In this document: in pieces, positions 29,719 through 38,695 of the stretch
Position numbering within the stretch: position 1 is the first letter of the stretch
Layout: each line of letters begins with the position of its first letter
NCBI GenBank assembly: GCA_034423775.1
Contig: CP139918.1
Location: forward strand, 2,852,001 to 2,916,000
DNA from: Alphaproteobacteria bacterium US3C007
GTDB lineage: Bacteria; Pseudomonadota; Alphaproteobacteria; Rhodobacterales; Rhodobacteraceae
Direction: 5' to 3'
Length of the DNA stretch: 64,000 bases
Made by a program: the position numbers and the translations under genes
The notes under the pieces: generated by a model
The model's input: the letters and a program-made list of their open reading frames with translations, nothing else
Told to the model about the DNA's origin: nothing
Database searches by the model: none

Positions 29719-31047
29719 ATGACTTCAGAAAACACACCGGGTGCGCGGATCCGGCAAGCCCGGCTTGCGGCGGGCCTGAAGCAAGCCGAATTAGCGGCGA
29801 GGGCCGGGATATCGGCGCCCTATTTGAATTTGATAGAGCATGATCGCCGGAAAATCGCTGGCAAATTGTTGATTGACCTTGCCAAGCTGCTCAACGTGGA
29901 GGCCACGCTTTTAAGCCAAGGGGCAGAGGCGGCATTGATCGCAGGGTTAAATGATATCGCGGCGCTGTTGGACGCTGAGGCGACAGTGTTGCCCAAAGAT
30001 ACCGCCGATTTTGCCGCACGGTTTTTACCCTGGGCAAATCGTTTGGTCGCGCTGCATGGGAAATACCGCGAACTTGAACATATGGTGAATGCGATGGCCG
30101 ATCGTTTGTCGCATGATCCGCGCTTGGCAGGTTCCCTGTTTGAAGTGCTCAGCGCAGCAACCGCAATCCGTTCTACAAGCGCTATTCTGGCTGAAACCAC
30201 CAATATCGAGCCTGAATGGCAAAACCGGTTTCACCGCAATTTAAACGAGGATAGCCGCCGGTTGGCAGCTGGAGCCCAAGCCTTGGTAGGATTTTTAGAT
30301 CCCGAGGATGCAGACCAAAACAATATCTTATCGCCGCGCGAAGAACTTGATGGGCTTTTGGCCACGCGGCGGTATTACTTTGAAGAATTTGAAGAAAGCG
30401 GGGGCGATGTGACACGTCGCGTCGAGGCGAATCCTCAATTGTCGGTCCAAGCGCAAAAATTATTGCAGGATTACCTTGCGCAGTATCAAAAAGATGCTCT
30501 TGCGTTGCCGCAAACCACGTTGTCGCGTATTTTGAATGAGTTTGGCAGCGATCCTGTTGAGGCTGCCCGCCGCTCAGGCCAAGCCTTACCCGTGGTTATG
30601 CGGCGCATGGCATCTCTGGGCGCCCAGATTTTAAACGTTGAGGTGGGCCTATTGATTTGTGATGCCTCAGGAAGCGTGCTGTTCAACAAACCCGTTCCAG
30701 GGTTTAAATTGCCCATATCGGCTGGGTTTTGTGCTATTTGGCCAGTTTTTGAAGCGCTGCAACTTCCAATGCGTCCGATCCGCCTCAAGCTTCAACAAAA
30801 TGGGCGTGAAGGAGGGCTGTTTCAAAGCTTTTCCTTCGCCCAGCTTCCGGAAATTCCAGCGCGCGCTGATCCTGTGTTGCCCGTGGGCTATATGCTGCTT
30901 CAGCCCCACGAAAGCGTATCTCAGGTGCCATCTGCAGAAATGCCACACGCGCAGATGCCGCGTGAAGTTGGCTTAACCTGCCGGCTTTGCACGCGCGCAG
31001 ATTGTTTTGCGCGCCGCGAAATTTCTGTGTTCGCCGAAGAGTTTTGA
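29719..31047 (+). CDS. XRE-family regulator of the ScfR (short-chain fatty acyl) type
   Basis: Transcription factor of 442 residues. The N-terminal helix-turn-helix (RIRQARLAAGLKQAELAARAGISAPYLNLIEHDRRKI) is followed by a long effector domain of the ScfR/DUF2083 group. The C terminus holds the family cysteine cluster TCRLCTRADCFARR. Members such as RamB, PrpC-associated regulators and RssA-like proteins respond to acyl-CoA or short-chain fatty acids and regulate acs, glyoxylate or propionate genes. Here it diverges from the Liv-type importer and acs lies at the end of that operon. Ligand not proven. Confidence 0.87.
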   Translation: MTSENTPGARIRQARLAAGLKQAELAARAGISAPYLNLIEHDRRKIAGKLLIDLAKLLNVEATLLSQGAEAALIAGLNDIAALLDAEATVLPKDTADFAARFLPWANRLVALHGKYRELEHMVNAMADRLSHDPRLAGSLFEVLSAATAIRSTSAILAETTNIEPEWQNRFHRNLNEDSRRLAAGAQALVGFLDPEDADQNNILSPREELDGLLATRRYYFEEFEESGGDVTRRVEANPQLSVQAQKLLQDYLAQYQKDALALPQTTLSRILNEFGSDPVEAARRSGQALPVVMRRMASLGAQILNVEVGLLICDASGSVLFNKPVPGFKLPISAGFCAIWPVFEALQLPMRPIRLKLQQNGREGGLFQSFSFAQLPEIPARADPVLPVGYMLLQPHESVSQVPSAEMPHAQMPREVGLTCRLCTRADCFARREISVFAEEF

Positions 31048-31119
31048 CATCCGTTGAAGAAATATTGTTAAGTATCGCTTAAGCCGTGCTGGTCACAGCA
31101 GTCAGTTTTGGGAGGAACG

Positions 31120-31488
31120 ATGGCGAAGACGGTTCTGCTTATCGAGGATGAGCCAAACATCATTGAGGCGGTGCAATATATTCTGTCGCGCGATGGATGG
31201 CAGGTCAAGACGCATGCGAATGGGCATGATGCCAATGCTGTCATTAAAACCAGCCTGCCCGATTTGATTATTTTGGATGTGATGCTTCCAGGTAAAAGCG
31301 GTTATGATATTTTAAGAGAAATTCGGCTTACCCCTGAATGTTTGGAGATTCCAGTATTGATGTTGACGGCGCGAGGCCAGACGAAAGACCGTCAAATGGC
31401 CGAAGCTCTAGGCGCAAGCCGGTTCATGACAAAGCCGTTTTCCAATCAAGAGATGTTAGACGCTGTCCGCGAATTGGCTGGGGCATAA
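31120..31488 (+). CDS. Single-domain (CheY-like) response regulator
   Basis: Receiver domain only, 122 residues from the ATG with GGAGG upstream. The acidic pair D10/E11, phosphoacceptor D53 in LIILDVMLPGKSGYD, T83 and K105 (FMTKPFS) are all present, so it should be phosphorylatable. There is no DNA-binding or enzymatic output domain. It precedes a small membrane protein and a solute-symporter histidine kinase with two-base and one-base junctions, making that kinase its likely partner. Confidence 0.93.
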   Translation: MAKTVLLIEDEPNIIEAVQYILSRDGWQVKTHANGHDANAVIKTSLPDLIILDVMLPGKSGYDILREIRLTPECLEIPVLMLTARGQTKDRQMAEALGASRFMTKPFSNQEMLDAVRELAGA

Positions 31489-31490
31489 GC

Positions 31491-31778
31491 ATGCCACAAG
31501 GACCCGTTTTTTTAGAACGGCGCAATTACAAGGCGCGCAGAGTGATTGACGCGGCGCATATTCTGCCACTGTTGGGCATTTTTTTATGGAGCGTGCCATT
31601 CCTGTGGCAGTCTATCGAAAAGCCGTCGATCTTAATTTCCAGCGCGGGTCTTTATGTGTTTGGCGTCTGGCTCCTTTTGATCGTAAGTCAGTTTGTTTTG
31701 TCTTGGAAATTGCGGCATTTGCCCGAGGATGTTCAGCGCTCGATAGATGTATCGGGTTCCGATAAGGCCGAACTCTAA
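31491..31778 (+). CDS. Small two-helix membrane protein
   Basis: Predicted 95-residue protein that starts two bases after the response regulator stop and whose stop overlaps the kinase start (TAATG). Two hydrophobic stretches (AHILPLLGIFLWSVPFLW and LYVFGVWLLLIVSQFVLSW) suggest two membrane helices with a basic N terminus and charged C terminus. No family is recognised with certainty. Similar small proteins accompany solute-symporter-type permeases and kinases, so a partner role for the next protein is likely. Confidence 0.75.
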   Translation: MPQGPVFLERRNYKARRVIDAAHILPLLGIFLWSVPFLWQSIEKPSILISSAGLYVFGVWLLLIVSQFVLSWKLRHLPEDVQRSIDVSGSDKAEL

Positions 31779-34468
31779 TGTTGAATCTGCTCATTTTCGT
31801 GTGCTTACTTTATGTCGGGTTGTTGTTCGCAGTAGCGTTTATTGCGGAAAAAGCCGCGATGCGCGGCCGCGGGCGATGGTTGCGCAGCGCCTGGATTTAT
31901 ACTTTATCCATTTCAATATATTGCACTGCCTGGACCTTTTATGGCGCCGTTGGCTATGCTGCGCGCTCAGGGTTAGAATTTCTGACAATTTACATCGGAC
32001 CGTCATTGGTCATGTTTGGCTGGTGGTGGGTTTTGCGCAAGCTGGTGCGCATCGGTCGCAGCCAAAGGGTCACCTCGATAGCGGATTTATTATCGTCTCG
32101 ATTTGGAAAATCAAACAGTTTGGCGGCTTTGATCACATTTTTGGCTGTGGTCGGCACAACCCCCTATATCGCGCTGCAACTGCAATCTGTCACCCTATCC
32201 TTTGAAGTGTTCGCAGCATCGGGAGAGGTTGGACAAAGCGCAACATTGGGGGGCAATACGGCGTTTTGGGTTGCCGTTGGCTTGGCTTTATTCACCATCG
32301 TTTTTGGAACCCGAAACTTGGATGTGAATGAACGACATCACGGCGTGGTGATTGCGATTGCGGTTGAGGCGATTGTGAAGCTGTTTGCGCTTTTGGCGGT
32401 TGGTGTCTTCGTTGTCTGGGGGGTTATGGGAGGAATCGGCCAGACATTTGCAAAAATTGATCAGTCGTCTTTGGCGCATTGGAGCGTTGATAACAGCCGC
32501 TGGGCCAGCCTGACATTCTTGTCAGCGGCGGCATTTTTATGCTTGCCTCGGATGTTTCAGGTTTTGGTGGTTGAAAATGAAGATGAGGCATTTTTGGAAA
32601 CCGCCTCATGGGCCTTTCCGCTCTATTTGCTGTTGATGTCGCTTTTCGTGGTGCCAATCGCGGTTGTGGGGCTTGATATCTTGCCATCGGACGCCAATCC
32701 GGATCTGTTCGTTTTGACCTTGCCGTTGTCTCAGGGGCAAGACAGTCTGGCCATTCTAGCCTTTTTAGGCGGGTTCTCATCGGCCACCTCAATGGTGATT
32801 GTGGCCTCAATCGCCTTATCAACGATGGTTTCCAACCATGTGGTGATGCCACTTTTTCTGCGGGTCAGTGGCAATATGCTGAGCATGTCGGGCGATGTAC
32901 GTAAAGTGGTTTTAATGGCGCGGCGTTTGTCAATCGCGGTGATTTTGCTCTTGGGGTATCTGTATTATTCGTTGTCGGGCGGGGGCGCTGCGCTGGCCGC
33001 TATTGGCTTGGTGTCATTTACCGGTGTTGTACAAGTATTGCCGGCCTTGATTGGTGGTATCTTCTGGCGCGGGGCAACTCGTCTTGGGGCTTTATGGGGG
33101 GTTGGCACGGGCTTTGGTATTTGGCTTTATACTCTTTTTATTCCAAGTTTGGGTTTGGATCTTGGATTTTTGCTGCAGCTTATGCAGCTGGGTCCGTTTG
33201 AAATTTCTTGGTTGCGCCCACAGGCTTTATTTGGAATTTCAGGTTTAGATCCCTTGGTGCATGCGGTGTTCTGGAGCATCTCTTTGAACAGCTTGGTATT
33301 TGTTTTTGTGTCATTGATCAGTTTTCCATCACCCCTGGAACGGCTGCAGGCGGTACAATTCGTGAATACCTTTGATTACGCTCCCAGCCCGCATAGTTGG
33401 AATGGCCGGGTTGGGCAAAGCGAAGAGCTGATGGTTATGGCGCAACGGATCTTGGGATCCCTCGAAGCGCAGGCTTTGTTTCAAAGTGAAGTTGTGAAGC
33501 AAGGTGGGGCTGGATATCTTCCTGAACCCACACCAGAGTTTTTACAAAAACTAGAGCGGGCGCTTGCAGGATCGGTTGGGGCGGCGACGGCGCATGCGAT
33601 GATGGGAAAAATAATGGGTGGTCTTGCCGTCTCTGTTCAGGATCTGATGGCGGTGGCCGATGAAACGGCCCAAATGCTTGAATATTCAAGTCGGCTAGAA
33701 ATGAAATCGGATGAATTGGTGCGCACGGCGGGCCAATTGCGGCGCGCAAACGATAAACTGACCAGGCTATCCGTGCAAAAAGATGCCTTTCTATCCCAGA
33801 TCAGCCATGAACTGCGCACCCCAATGACTTCTATATTGGCTTTTGCCGAAATTTTGCGCGATGGCCCCGATTTATCCACGGGTGATTTAAACAAATATGC
33901 GGGGATTATTCACGAAGAATCGCTCAGGCTAACCCAGCTTTTGGACGACCTGCTTGATTTGAGCGTGCTAGAGAATGGGCAAGTCACGTTAAAGATTAGC
34001 AGCACCGCGATTGAGCCCTTGTTGCAACGCGCAGCGTTGACAGTCGGTGGTGGAGCCGAGCTAGATAAATTAGCGTTGCGGGTAAAGCTGCCCGAAAACT
34101 GCCCTGAGATAAAAACCGACGATATGCGGCTTGGCCAAGTGTTCATCAATTTAATCGCCAACGCGGTTAAATATTGTGAAGCGGCGGCGCCATCCCTTAC
34201 CGTAACAGGATTTCAAAGAGGTCGTCAGTTGGTTTTGGACTTCGTGGATAATGGCCGCGGTATCCCAAAGGATCAGCAAGATCTGATTTTTGAGAAATTT
34301 TCACGGGCTGGGGATCAAAAAGCTGGCGGTGCGGGATTGGGATTGGCGATCTGCAAAGAAATAATGCAGCGCTTGGGCGGAGATATTTCGTATTTGCCGG
34401 GCCAAGGTGGCGCAGGGTTTCGGGTTTTATTGCCCTTGGATGATGACGGCTCCGCAAAACGCGTTTAA
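31778..34468 (+). CDS. Solute-symporter (SSS)/histidine kinase fusion
   Basis: Membrane sensor kinase of 896 residues. Residues 1 to about 515 form a sodium:solute-symporter-like (SLC5) domain with a dozen or so helices (SIYCTAWTFYGAVGYAARSGLEFL is a family landmark). A cytoplasmic linker leads to the dimerisation/phosphoacceptor domain QISHELRTPMTS (His near 676) and the ATPase domain (NLIANAVKYC, DNGRGIP, GAGLGLAI). It resembles CbrA and the acetate-responsive CrbS kinases, but lacks a C-terminal receiver. With acs, ScfR regulator and importer nearby, acetate or a similar acid is the best guess for its signal. Confidence 0.92.
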   Translation: MLNLLIFVCLLYVGLLFAVAFIAEKAAMRGRGRWLRSAWIYTLSISIYCTAWTFYGAVGYAARSGLEFLTIYIGPSLVMFGWWWVLRKLVRIGRSQRVTSIADLLSSRFGKSNSLAALITFLAVVGTTPYIALQLQSVTLSFEVFAASGEVGQSATLGGNTAFWVAVGLALFTIVFGTRNLDVNERHHGVVIAIAVEAIVKLFALLAVGVFVVWGVMGGIGQTFAKIDQSSLAHWSVDNSRWASLTFLSAAAFLCLPRMFQVLVVENEDEAFLETASWAFPLYLLLMSLFVVPIAVVGLDILPSDANPDLFVLTLPLSQGQDSLAILAFLGGFSSATSMVIVASIALSTMVSNHVVMPLFLRVSGNMLSMSGDVRKVVLMARRLSIAVILLLGYLYYSLSGGGAALAAIGLVSFTGVVQVLPALIGGIFWRGATRLGALWGVGTGFGIWLYTLFIPSLGLDLGFLLQLMQLGPFEISWLRPQALFGISGLDPLVHAVFWSISLNSLVFVFVSLISFPSPLERLQAVQFVNTFDYAPSPHSWNGRVGQSEELMVMAQRILGSLEAQALFQSEVVKQGGAGYLPEPTPEFLQKLERALAGSVGAATAHAMMGKIMGGLAVSVQDLMAVADETAQMLEYSSRLEMKSDELVRTAGQLRRANDKLTRLSVQKDAFLSQISHELRTPMTSILAFAEILRDGPDLSTGDLNKYAGIIHEESLRLTQLLDDLLDLSVLENGQVTLKISSTAIEPLLQRAALTVGGGAELDKLALRVKLPENCPEIKTDDMRLGQVFINLIANAVKYCEAAAPSLTVTGFQRGRQLVLDFVDNGRGIPKDQQDLIFEKFSRAGDQKAGGAGLGLAICKEIMQRLGGDISYLPGQGGAGFRVLLPLDDDGSAKRV

Positions 34469-34525
34469 AGGAAATTTTAAGCATCTCAAGGCTAAAGCTT
34501 TTCTCACAGGGTCGGAAACGTCATC

Positions 34526-35512
34526 TTGCTAAGGAAAAGCGCGATCGAAAGAGCCGTCAATATATTGCGCCAAAAAGCCAGCTTGGCGCGCCCACAAGGA
34601 AAGCAGGTCCACCGGATCATCAGTGAAGGTTTGCAAATCGCTGTTGCCAAATCAGCACTCGGGCAGATGAACTTAGCGTTGCGTCCAGCGCATCACGACT
34701 CGCAGCTGCTTTTAGCGCAGGATATCGCTATAGCTTTGAAAGATTTTGTTCTGATTGGTGCCCTAAAGGGCGAAGATGAGGCATTAGGTTTTGCAGCCTT
34801 GAACTGGACTGCGCTCAGGTGTTTGATCGAAATCCAAACATTGGGGCGCGTTTCGGGGCGCGCTTTGGCCCGCGGACGCGCCTCAACGCGCACTGATTTT
34901 GCGTTGGTCGCCCCCTTCATAGATGATGTTTTGCGATCAATGCCGCTGAAGGGGCTTTCTGCGCGCTTGCAAGAATCTTTGAAAGGATTGCGCTTGGTGT
35001 TTCCCGCAAAGGATCCGGACGCTTTGAGTTTGTGGTTAAGCAGTTCTCATTTCACGATATTTCAAACCAGTTTTTCCGTTGAGGAGGTCGCGGATAATTT
35101 AGTGATTATGGTTGGAGTTCCTTGCGAAATAATGAGTTTGGGCGCGGTGATGCAAAACGGCGAAGGTTTAAAATTGGGCGCACAAACCGATTTGATGTCA
35201 CTCCAGGCGAATTTACGCGCAGAGCTGCATCGCTTTTCAATACCTTGGAACGCGCTTGAAAAATGGCGGAAAGGCACGATCTTACCCCTTCCTCAAACGG
35301 TTTTTGACAACGCGTTGCTTAGGCCCGAAGGGGGCGCTGCGCCTTTGCCGGTGAGGTTAGGGAAAATAGGGCTGCGGCGCGCGGTCGTTTTAAACGCTCT
35401 TGAAACTGAGCTTACTGAGCCTGTGTCGATTCCTGAGCAGGGTGAGTCGCAGGGGGGAGCGCAGCCGAGGGGCAATGAAACGCCGGCCGAGGGCCATGAA
35501 GGCGAGGTTTGA
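34526..35512 (+). CDS. FliM/FliN (SpoA)-like protein
   Basis: A 328-residue protein, read from a TTG because no ATG exists before residue 48 and a stop lies at 34493. The middle segment ASTRTDFALVAPFIDDVLRSM resembles the FliM middle domain. The C-terminal segment ALEKWRKGTILPLPQTVFDNALL...PVRLGKIGLRRAVVL has the SpoA fold pattern of FliM/FliN rotor proteins. A glutamate-, glycine- and proline-rich tail ends it. It follows the sensor kinase by 57 bases. No other flagellar genes are in the window. It could be a diverged motor-switch protein or a non-flagellar CheY-binding protein. Confidence 0.6.
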   Translation: MLRKSAIERAVNILRQKASLARPQGKQVHRIISEGLQIAVAKSALGQMNLALRPAHHDSQLLLAQDIAIALKDFVLIGALKGEDEALGFAALNWTALRCLIEIQTLGRVSGRALARGRASTRTDFALVAPFIDDVLRSMPLKGLSARLQESLKGLRLVFPAKDPDALSLWLSSSHFTIFQTSFSVEEVADNLVIMVGVPCEIMSLGAVMQNGEGLKLGAQTDLMSLQANLRAELHRFSIPWNALEKWRKGTILPLPQTVFDNALLRPEGGAAPLPVRLGKIGLRRAVVLNALETELTEPVSIPEQGESQGGAQPRGNETPAEGHEGEV

Positions 35513-35600
35513 GCGGACTTTTGCGTTTGCCTTCGGTTTGAACTCCAAGCAAATGGCAATCTAACCTGCTGTTGAAGTAAAGCCCGGCGTGGCTTTCAAG

Positions 35601-36020
35601 CTATGAATTTTTGGTAAGATAAGGCCGCAACCCGTCCAATGGATAGCCCGCTTGTGCGGTTAAGGATAAAATTTCCTCTGCGTCACGCAGACCCGCTTGT
35701 GATAAGGCCCAGATTATCGTGCATCGTGTTCCAGAGGCACAATAGGCCAGAACGGGCCCTTGTGATTGCTCTACCAGTTCAAATTGATGGGCAATGGTGT
35801 CTCGGTCCATGCTGTGGCTGCTCAGTGGCAACACTTCGAACCGCATTCCAGCCGCTTCAACTGCGACTTTTATAACCTCGGATTGCAGTTCTAAAGGAAC
35901 TTCAAAATCTGGTCGGTTACAGATTATAGTCGTGAAGCCGGCTTTTTTTAAACCATCAACATCCGCTACATCGATTTGCGGAGAAACGTGATAACGGCCA
36001 TATATATGTTGTGCAGTCAT
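35601..36020 (-). CDS. Rhodanese/phosphatase-like DUF442 (TIGR01244) protein
   Basis: Small protein with the protein-tyrosine-phosphatase-like fold and the cysteine loop VLAYCASGTRCTIIWAL. Members are annotated as TIGR01244 sulfur transferases or as beta-lactamase-hydrolase-like phosphatases (Blh), linked to sulfide or biofilm responses. The start at MTAQHIYGRYHVSPQID (139 residues) is preferred over an upstream extension of 16 codons that is not family-like. It stands alone, convergent with the FliM-like gene. Confidence 0.85.
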   Translation of the reverse strand: MTAQHIYGRYHVSPQIDVADVDGLKKAGFTTIICNRPDFEVPLELQSEVIKVAVEAAGMRFEVLPLSSHSMDRDTIAHQFELVEQSQGPVLAYCASGTRCTIIWALSQAGLRDAEEILSLTAQAGYPLDGLRPYLTKNS

Positions 36021-36127
36021 GAAGATCCGATAACTTTTGTGGTTGATATTGTCAAATTTATGCACCACAGCCTAAGCCGGATTTCAATCATAGCATATTG
36101 AAAAATATGCATAATGATCAGATACTT

Positions 36128-37057
36128 TTAGGGTAAAATATATAACCAGCACCAGACGGTTATGATCGAGGCTGAGGTGCTGAATAAGACTGCCGACGCT
36201 GCAACGCGTCGCGCAGCCCCATACATATTGGCAAAGACATAGCTGTTGATGCCAGGGGCCATCGCGCTGGTTAACACAGCCGAGCGCAGCCCCGCTTGCT
36301 CAAGTGACAGTGCTTGCCCGCTTATCCAGACCAAAGAGGGATGCAGCAGCAGGGCCACCGCCATAACCCATAAAATTGGCCCTGTATCGCCTTCAGGCCG
36401 GTATTGGTACAAAACGCCCCCCATCCCGAACAGAGCTGCCGGTAAGGCGGCTTGGATCAACATGTCAACGGCTTCGGTGACAGGGCTGGGCAGCGGGACT
36501 TTTAGAAAATTGACGGCAAAGCCGACCAGAATGCCTAGAAAGAGAGCATTTTTGAACATGGCGATAAAGACGCTTTTTACAACGGGCATCACCGATTTCT
36601 GCCGGTTGCGTACAATTTCCATGGTTAAGATGCCAAGGCAGTAGCAAAAAGGGGCATGCAAGGCGACGATCGCGTAATTTGAGGTCAATGCGGCCGCGCC
36701 ATAGGCGCGTTCGGTAATCGCCAAACCGAGCATGAGTGAATTGGAAAACAGACAGCAAAAGCCAATCGCAACGCAATCTTCCCAAGGCCGCTGGAACAAA
36801 AGCCTTGATCCAAATAATCCGGCCAGAAAACAGACGGTTGCTCCACTGTAAAAACTAAACAGAAGCGCAAAATCAAAAACTTGGCTCAAATCAAGCGAGG
36901 CGATCGCACCAAATAAAAGGCATGGGATAGCAAAGTTTTGTGTGAAACGCATCAATCCATCAACAGAATCTGTTGAAAAAAAGCCTGCCCAGACCGCAGC
37001 ATAGCCGAACCCGATGACCAAAAAAACTGGAAAAATAACTTCAATTAACGCGTGCAT
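36128..37057 (-). CDS. AEC family transporter
   Basis: Integral membrane protein of 309 residues of the auxin-efflux-carrier/malate-permease family (IEVIFPVFLVIGFGYAAVWAGFF at the N terminus; the C-terminal half has MAPGINSYVFANMYG). It would move small organic acids across the cytoplasmic membrane; the substrate is unknown. It is the last gene of the minus-strand run beginning at the D-Ala carboxypeptidase, 18 bases after the metallo-hydrolase. Confidence 0.88.
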   Translation of the reverse strand: MHALIEVIFPVFLVIGFGYAAVWAGFFSTDSVDGLMRFTQNFAIPCLLFGAIASLDLSQVFDFALLFSFYSGATVCFLAGLFGSRLLFQRPWEDCVAIGFCCLFSNSLMLGLAITERAYGAAALTSNYAIVALHAPFCYCLGILTMEIVRNRQKSVMPVVKSVFIAMFKNALFLGILVGFAVNFLKVPLPSPVTEAVDMLIQAALPAALFGMGGVLYQYRPEGDTGPILWVMAVALLLHPSLVWISGQALSLEQAGLRSAVLTSAMAPGINSYVFANMYGAARRVAASAVLFSTSASIITVWCWLYILP

Positions 37058-37075
37058 GGCCGGGGCTTAAAAAGA

Positions 37076-37876
37076 TCAAAGATCATAGGAGAGAACCATC
37101 CCGTCAAAAGCGGGCAGAATATGTTTGGGAAGCTCCACCTGCAAGGTGGCATAATCTAAATCATTATGCATATTTGTTAAAACGGCGCGCGCAACGTTTG
37201 ATTGATCAATCCACTCAATGCTTTGGGCCAGATGGGAATGTGAGGGGTGCGGATCACGGCGCAACGCGTCCAGTATCCAGCAGTCAATGCCAGCCAGAGC
37301 CTCCCATGCAGCAGGGGGCATGGCTGAAACATCGGGTAAGTAAGCCACGGGACCGATCCGGAACCCCAATGCAGTGATTTGCCCATGCGCAACTTCAAAC
37401 GGTGTAAATTCAATCTGGCCGCCTGCGCCATCAATCTTCACTGGCCCTTCGATGTGATTGAGCTGCAAGATGGGGGGGTAGGCAGAGCCCTCAGGTTGTT
37501 TGAACGCATAAGAAAAGCGGCTAAGCAGGCCGGCGCTTGTAATTTGGTTGGCCCAAACGGGCAGGCGGCTACGCCGGTTGAACACAATCATGCGTAAATC
37601 ATCCAGCCCGTGCACATGATCGGCGTGGTCATGCGTGTAGAGCACCGCATCCAAACGGCCCACTTGCGCCTGTAAAAGCTGCGCGCGCATATCCGGTGAG
37701 GTGTCAATCAGCACTTGTGTTCGGCCATTTTCACTTTGGCGCTCAACCAAAAGCGAGCAGCGCGTTCGGGCATTTTTGGGATTATTGGGATCGCAAGCCC
37801 CCCAATTTCCGCCAAGCCGCGGCACCCCACCCGAGGACCCACATCCCAAAATTCGAAACCGTAACTGGTCTGTCAT
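37076..37876 (-). CDS. MBL-fold metal-dependent hydrolase (PhnP-like)
   Basis: Metallo-beta-lactamase-fold enzyme, 266 residues. The metal motif THDHADHVHGLDDLR, GCGSSGGVPRLG at the N terminus and LTNMHNDLDY near the C terminus match the group related to PhnP cyclic phosphodiesterase and tRNase Z. Nothing else from phosphonate metabolism is nearby, so the physiological substrate is open. Its start overlaps the tatD stop by four bases. Confidence 0.9.
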   Translation of the reverse strand: MTDQLRFRILGCGSSGGVPRLGGNWGACDPNNPKNARTRCSLLVERQSENGRTQVLIDTSPDMRAQLLQAQVGRLDAVLYTHDHADHVHGLDDLRMIVFNRRSRLPVWANQITSAGLLSRFSYAFKQPEGSAYPPILQLNHIEGPVKIDGAGGQIEFTPFEVAHGQITALGFRIGPVAYLPDVSAMPPAAWEALAGIDCWILDALRRDPHPSHSHLAQSIEWIDQSNVARAVLTNMHNDLDYATLQVELPKHILPAFDGMVLSYDL

Positions 37877-38679
37877 TGCATGGTCTCATAGGCGGCAGCT
37901 TTTACAAAAAGTCGGTTAAAATTTTTCTCAACCTGCGCTGCGAACGCAGCATAGTCTTGCCCAAAGAAAGTCGCCGCTGCGCGGGCGGTGAGCGCGACAT
38001 AAGCAGGTTCATTACGCCTGCCACGATGGGGTGGCGGCGCCAAATAAGGGCTGTCGGTTTCGACCAAAAGCCGCTCTTGCGGCGCGAATTTGAAAATTGC
38101 CCTTAGCTGATCGCTTTTGGGGAAGGCTGTGATTCCAGAGAGCGATAGGTAAAACCCCAAATCCAAACATCTGCGCGCCAAGGTTTCGCCAGAGGAAAAA
38201 CAATGCATGACGCAAGAATAGGGCGCATTTTTATACTCAGCGCTCAAAATGTCTGCGATGTCTTCATCCGCTGCGCGGGCATGAATAATCAGGGGCAACC
38301 CACTTTGTTGCGCTGCGCGTATATGCACCAAAAGCGAGGTTTTTTGAATCTCGGCGCTGTCGCTTGAATAATGATAATCAAGACCGGTTTCCCCAATCCC
38401 CACCATTTTTTTGTGTTTACAAAGCGCCAGTAGCTCATCAAGGGTGACCAAAGGCTCATCTGCTGCGCTCATCGGATGGGTGCCAGCCGCGTAAAAAACA
38501 GGTGCATATCGCGCGGCGATGGCGCGTACAGAGGGTTCATTCTGTAATTTTGTACAAATCGTTACCATGCGATGAACGCCCGCGGCCTGCGCTCGGCTTA
38601 TTATAGAGTCAAGCTCATCGGCAAAATCTGGGAAATCCAGATGGCAATGGCTATCAGTGATCGCGGGGGATATGTTCAT
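37873..38679 (-). CDS. TatD-family deoxyribonuclease
   Basis: Metal-dependent nuclease of 268 residues with the amidohydrolase-type barrel. DSHCHLDFPDF carries the first metal histidines, GETGLDYHY the conserved glutamate, PLIIHARAADED and CVMHCFSSG the next histidines, and LLVETDSPYLAP the aspartate. It sits in the conserved dac-tmk-holB-tatD-MBL order. In this context it is usually called TatD or YcfH. Confidence 0.94.
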   Translation of the reverse strand: MNISPAITDSHCHLDFPDFADELDSIISRAQAAGVHRMVTICTKLQNEPSVRAIAARYAPVFYAAGTHPMSAADEPLVTLDELLALCKHKKMVGIGETGLDYHYSSDSAEIQKTSLLVHIRAAQQSGLPLIIHARAADEDIADILSAEYKNAPYSCVMHCFSSGETLARRCLDLGFYLSLSGITAFPKSDQLRAIFKFAPQERLLVETDSPYLAPPPHRGRRNEPAYVALTARAAATFFGQDYAAFAAQVEKNFNRLFVKAAAYETMQ

Positions 38680-38695
38680 TCACGGCCCTTGGCTC

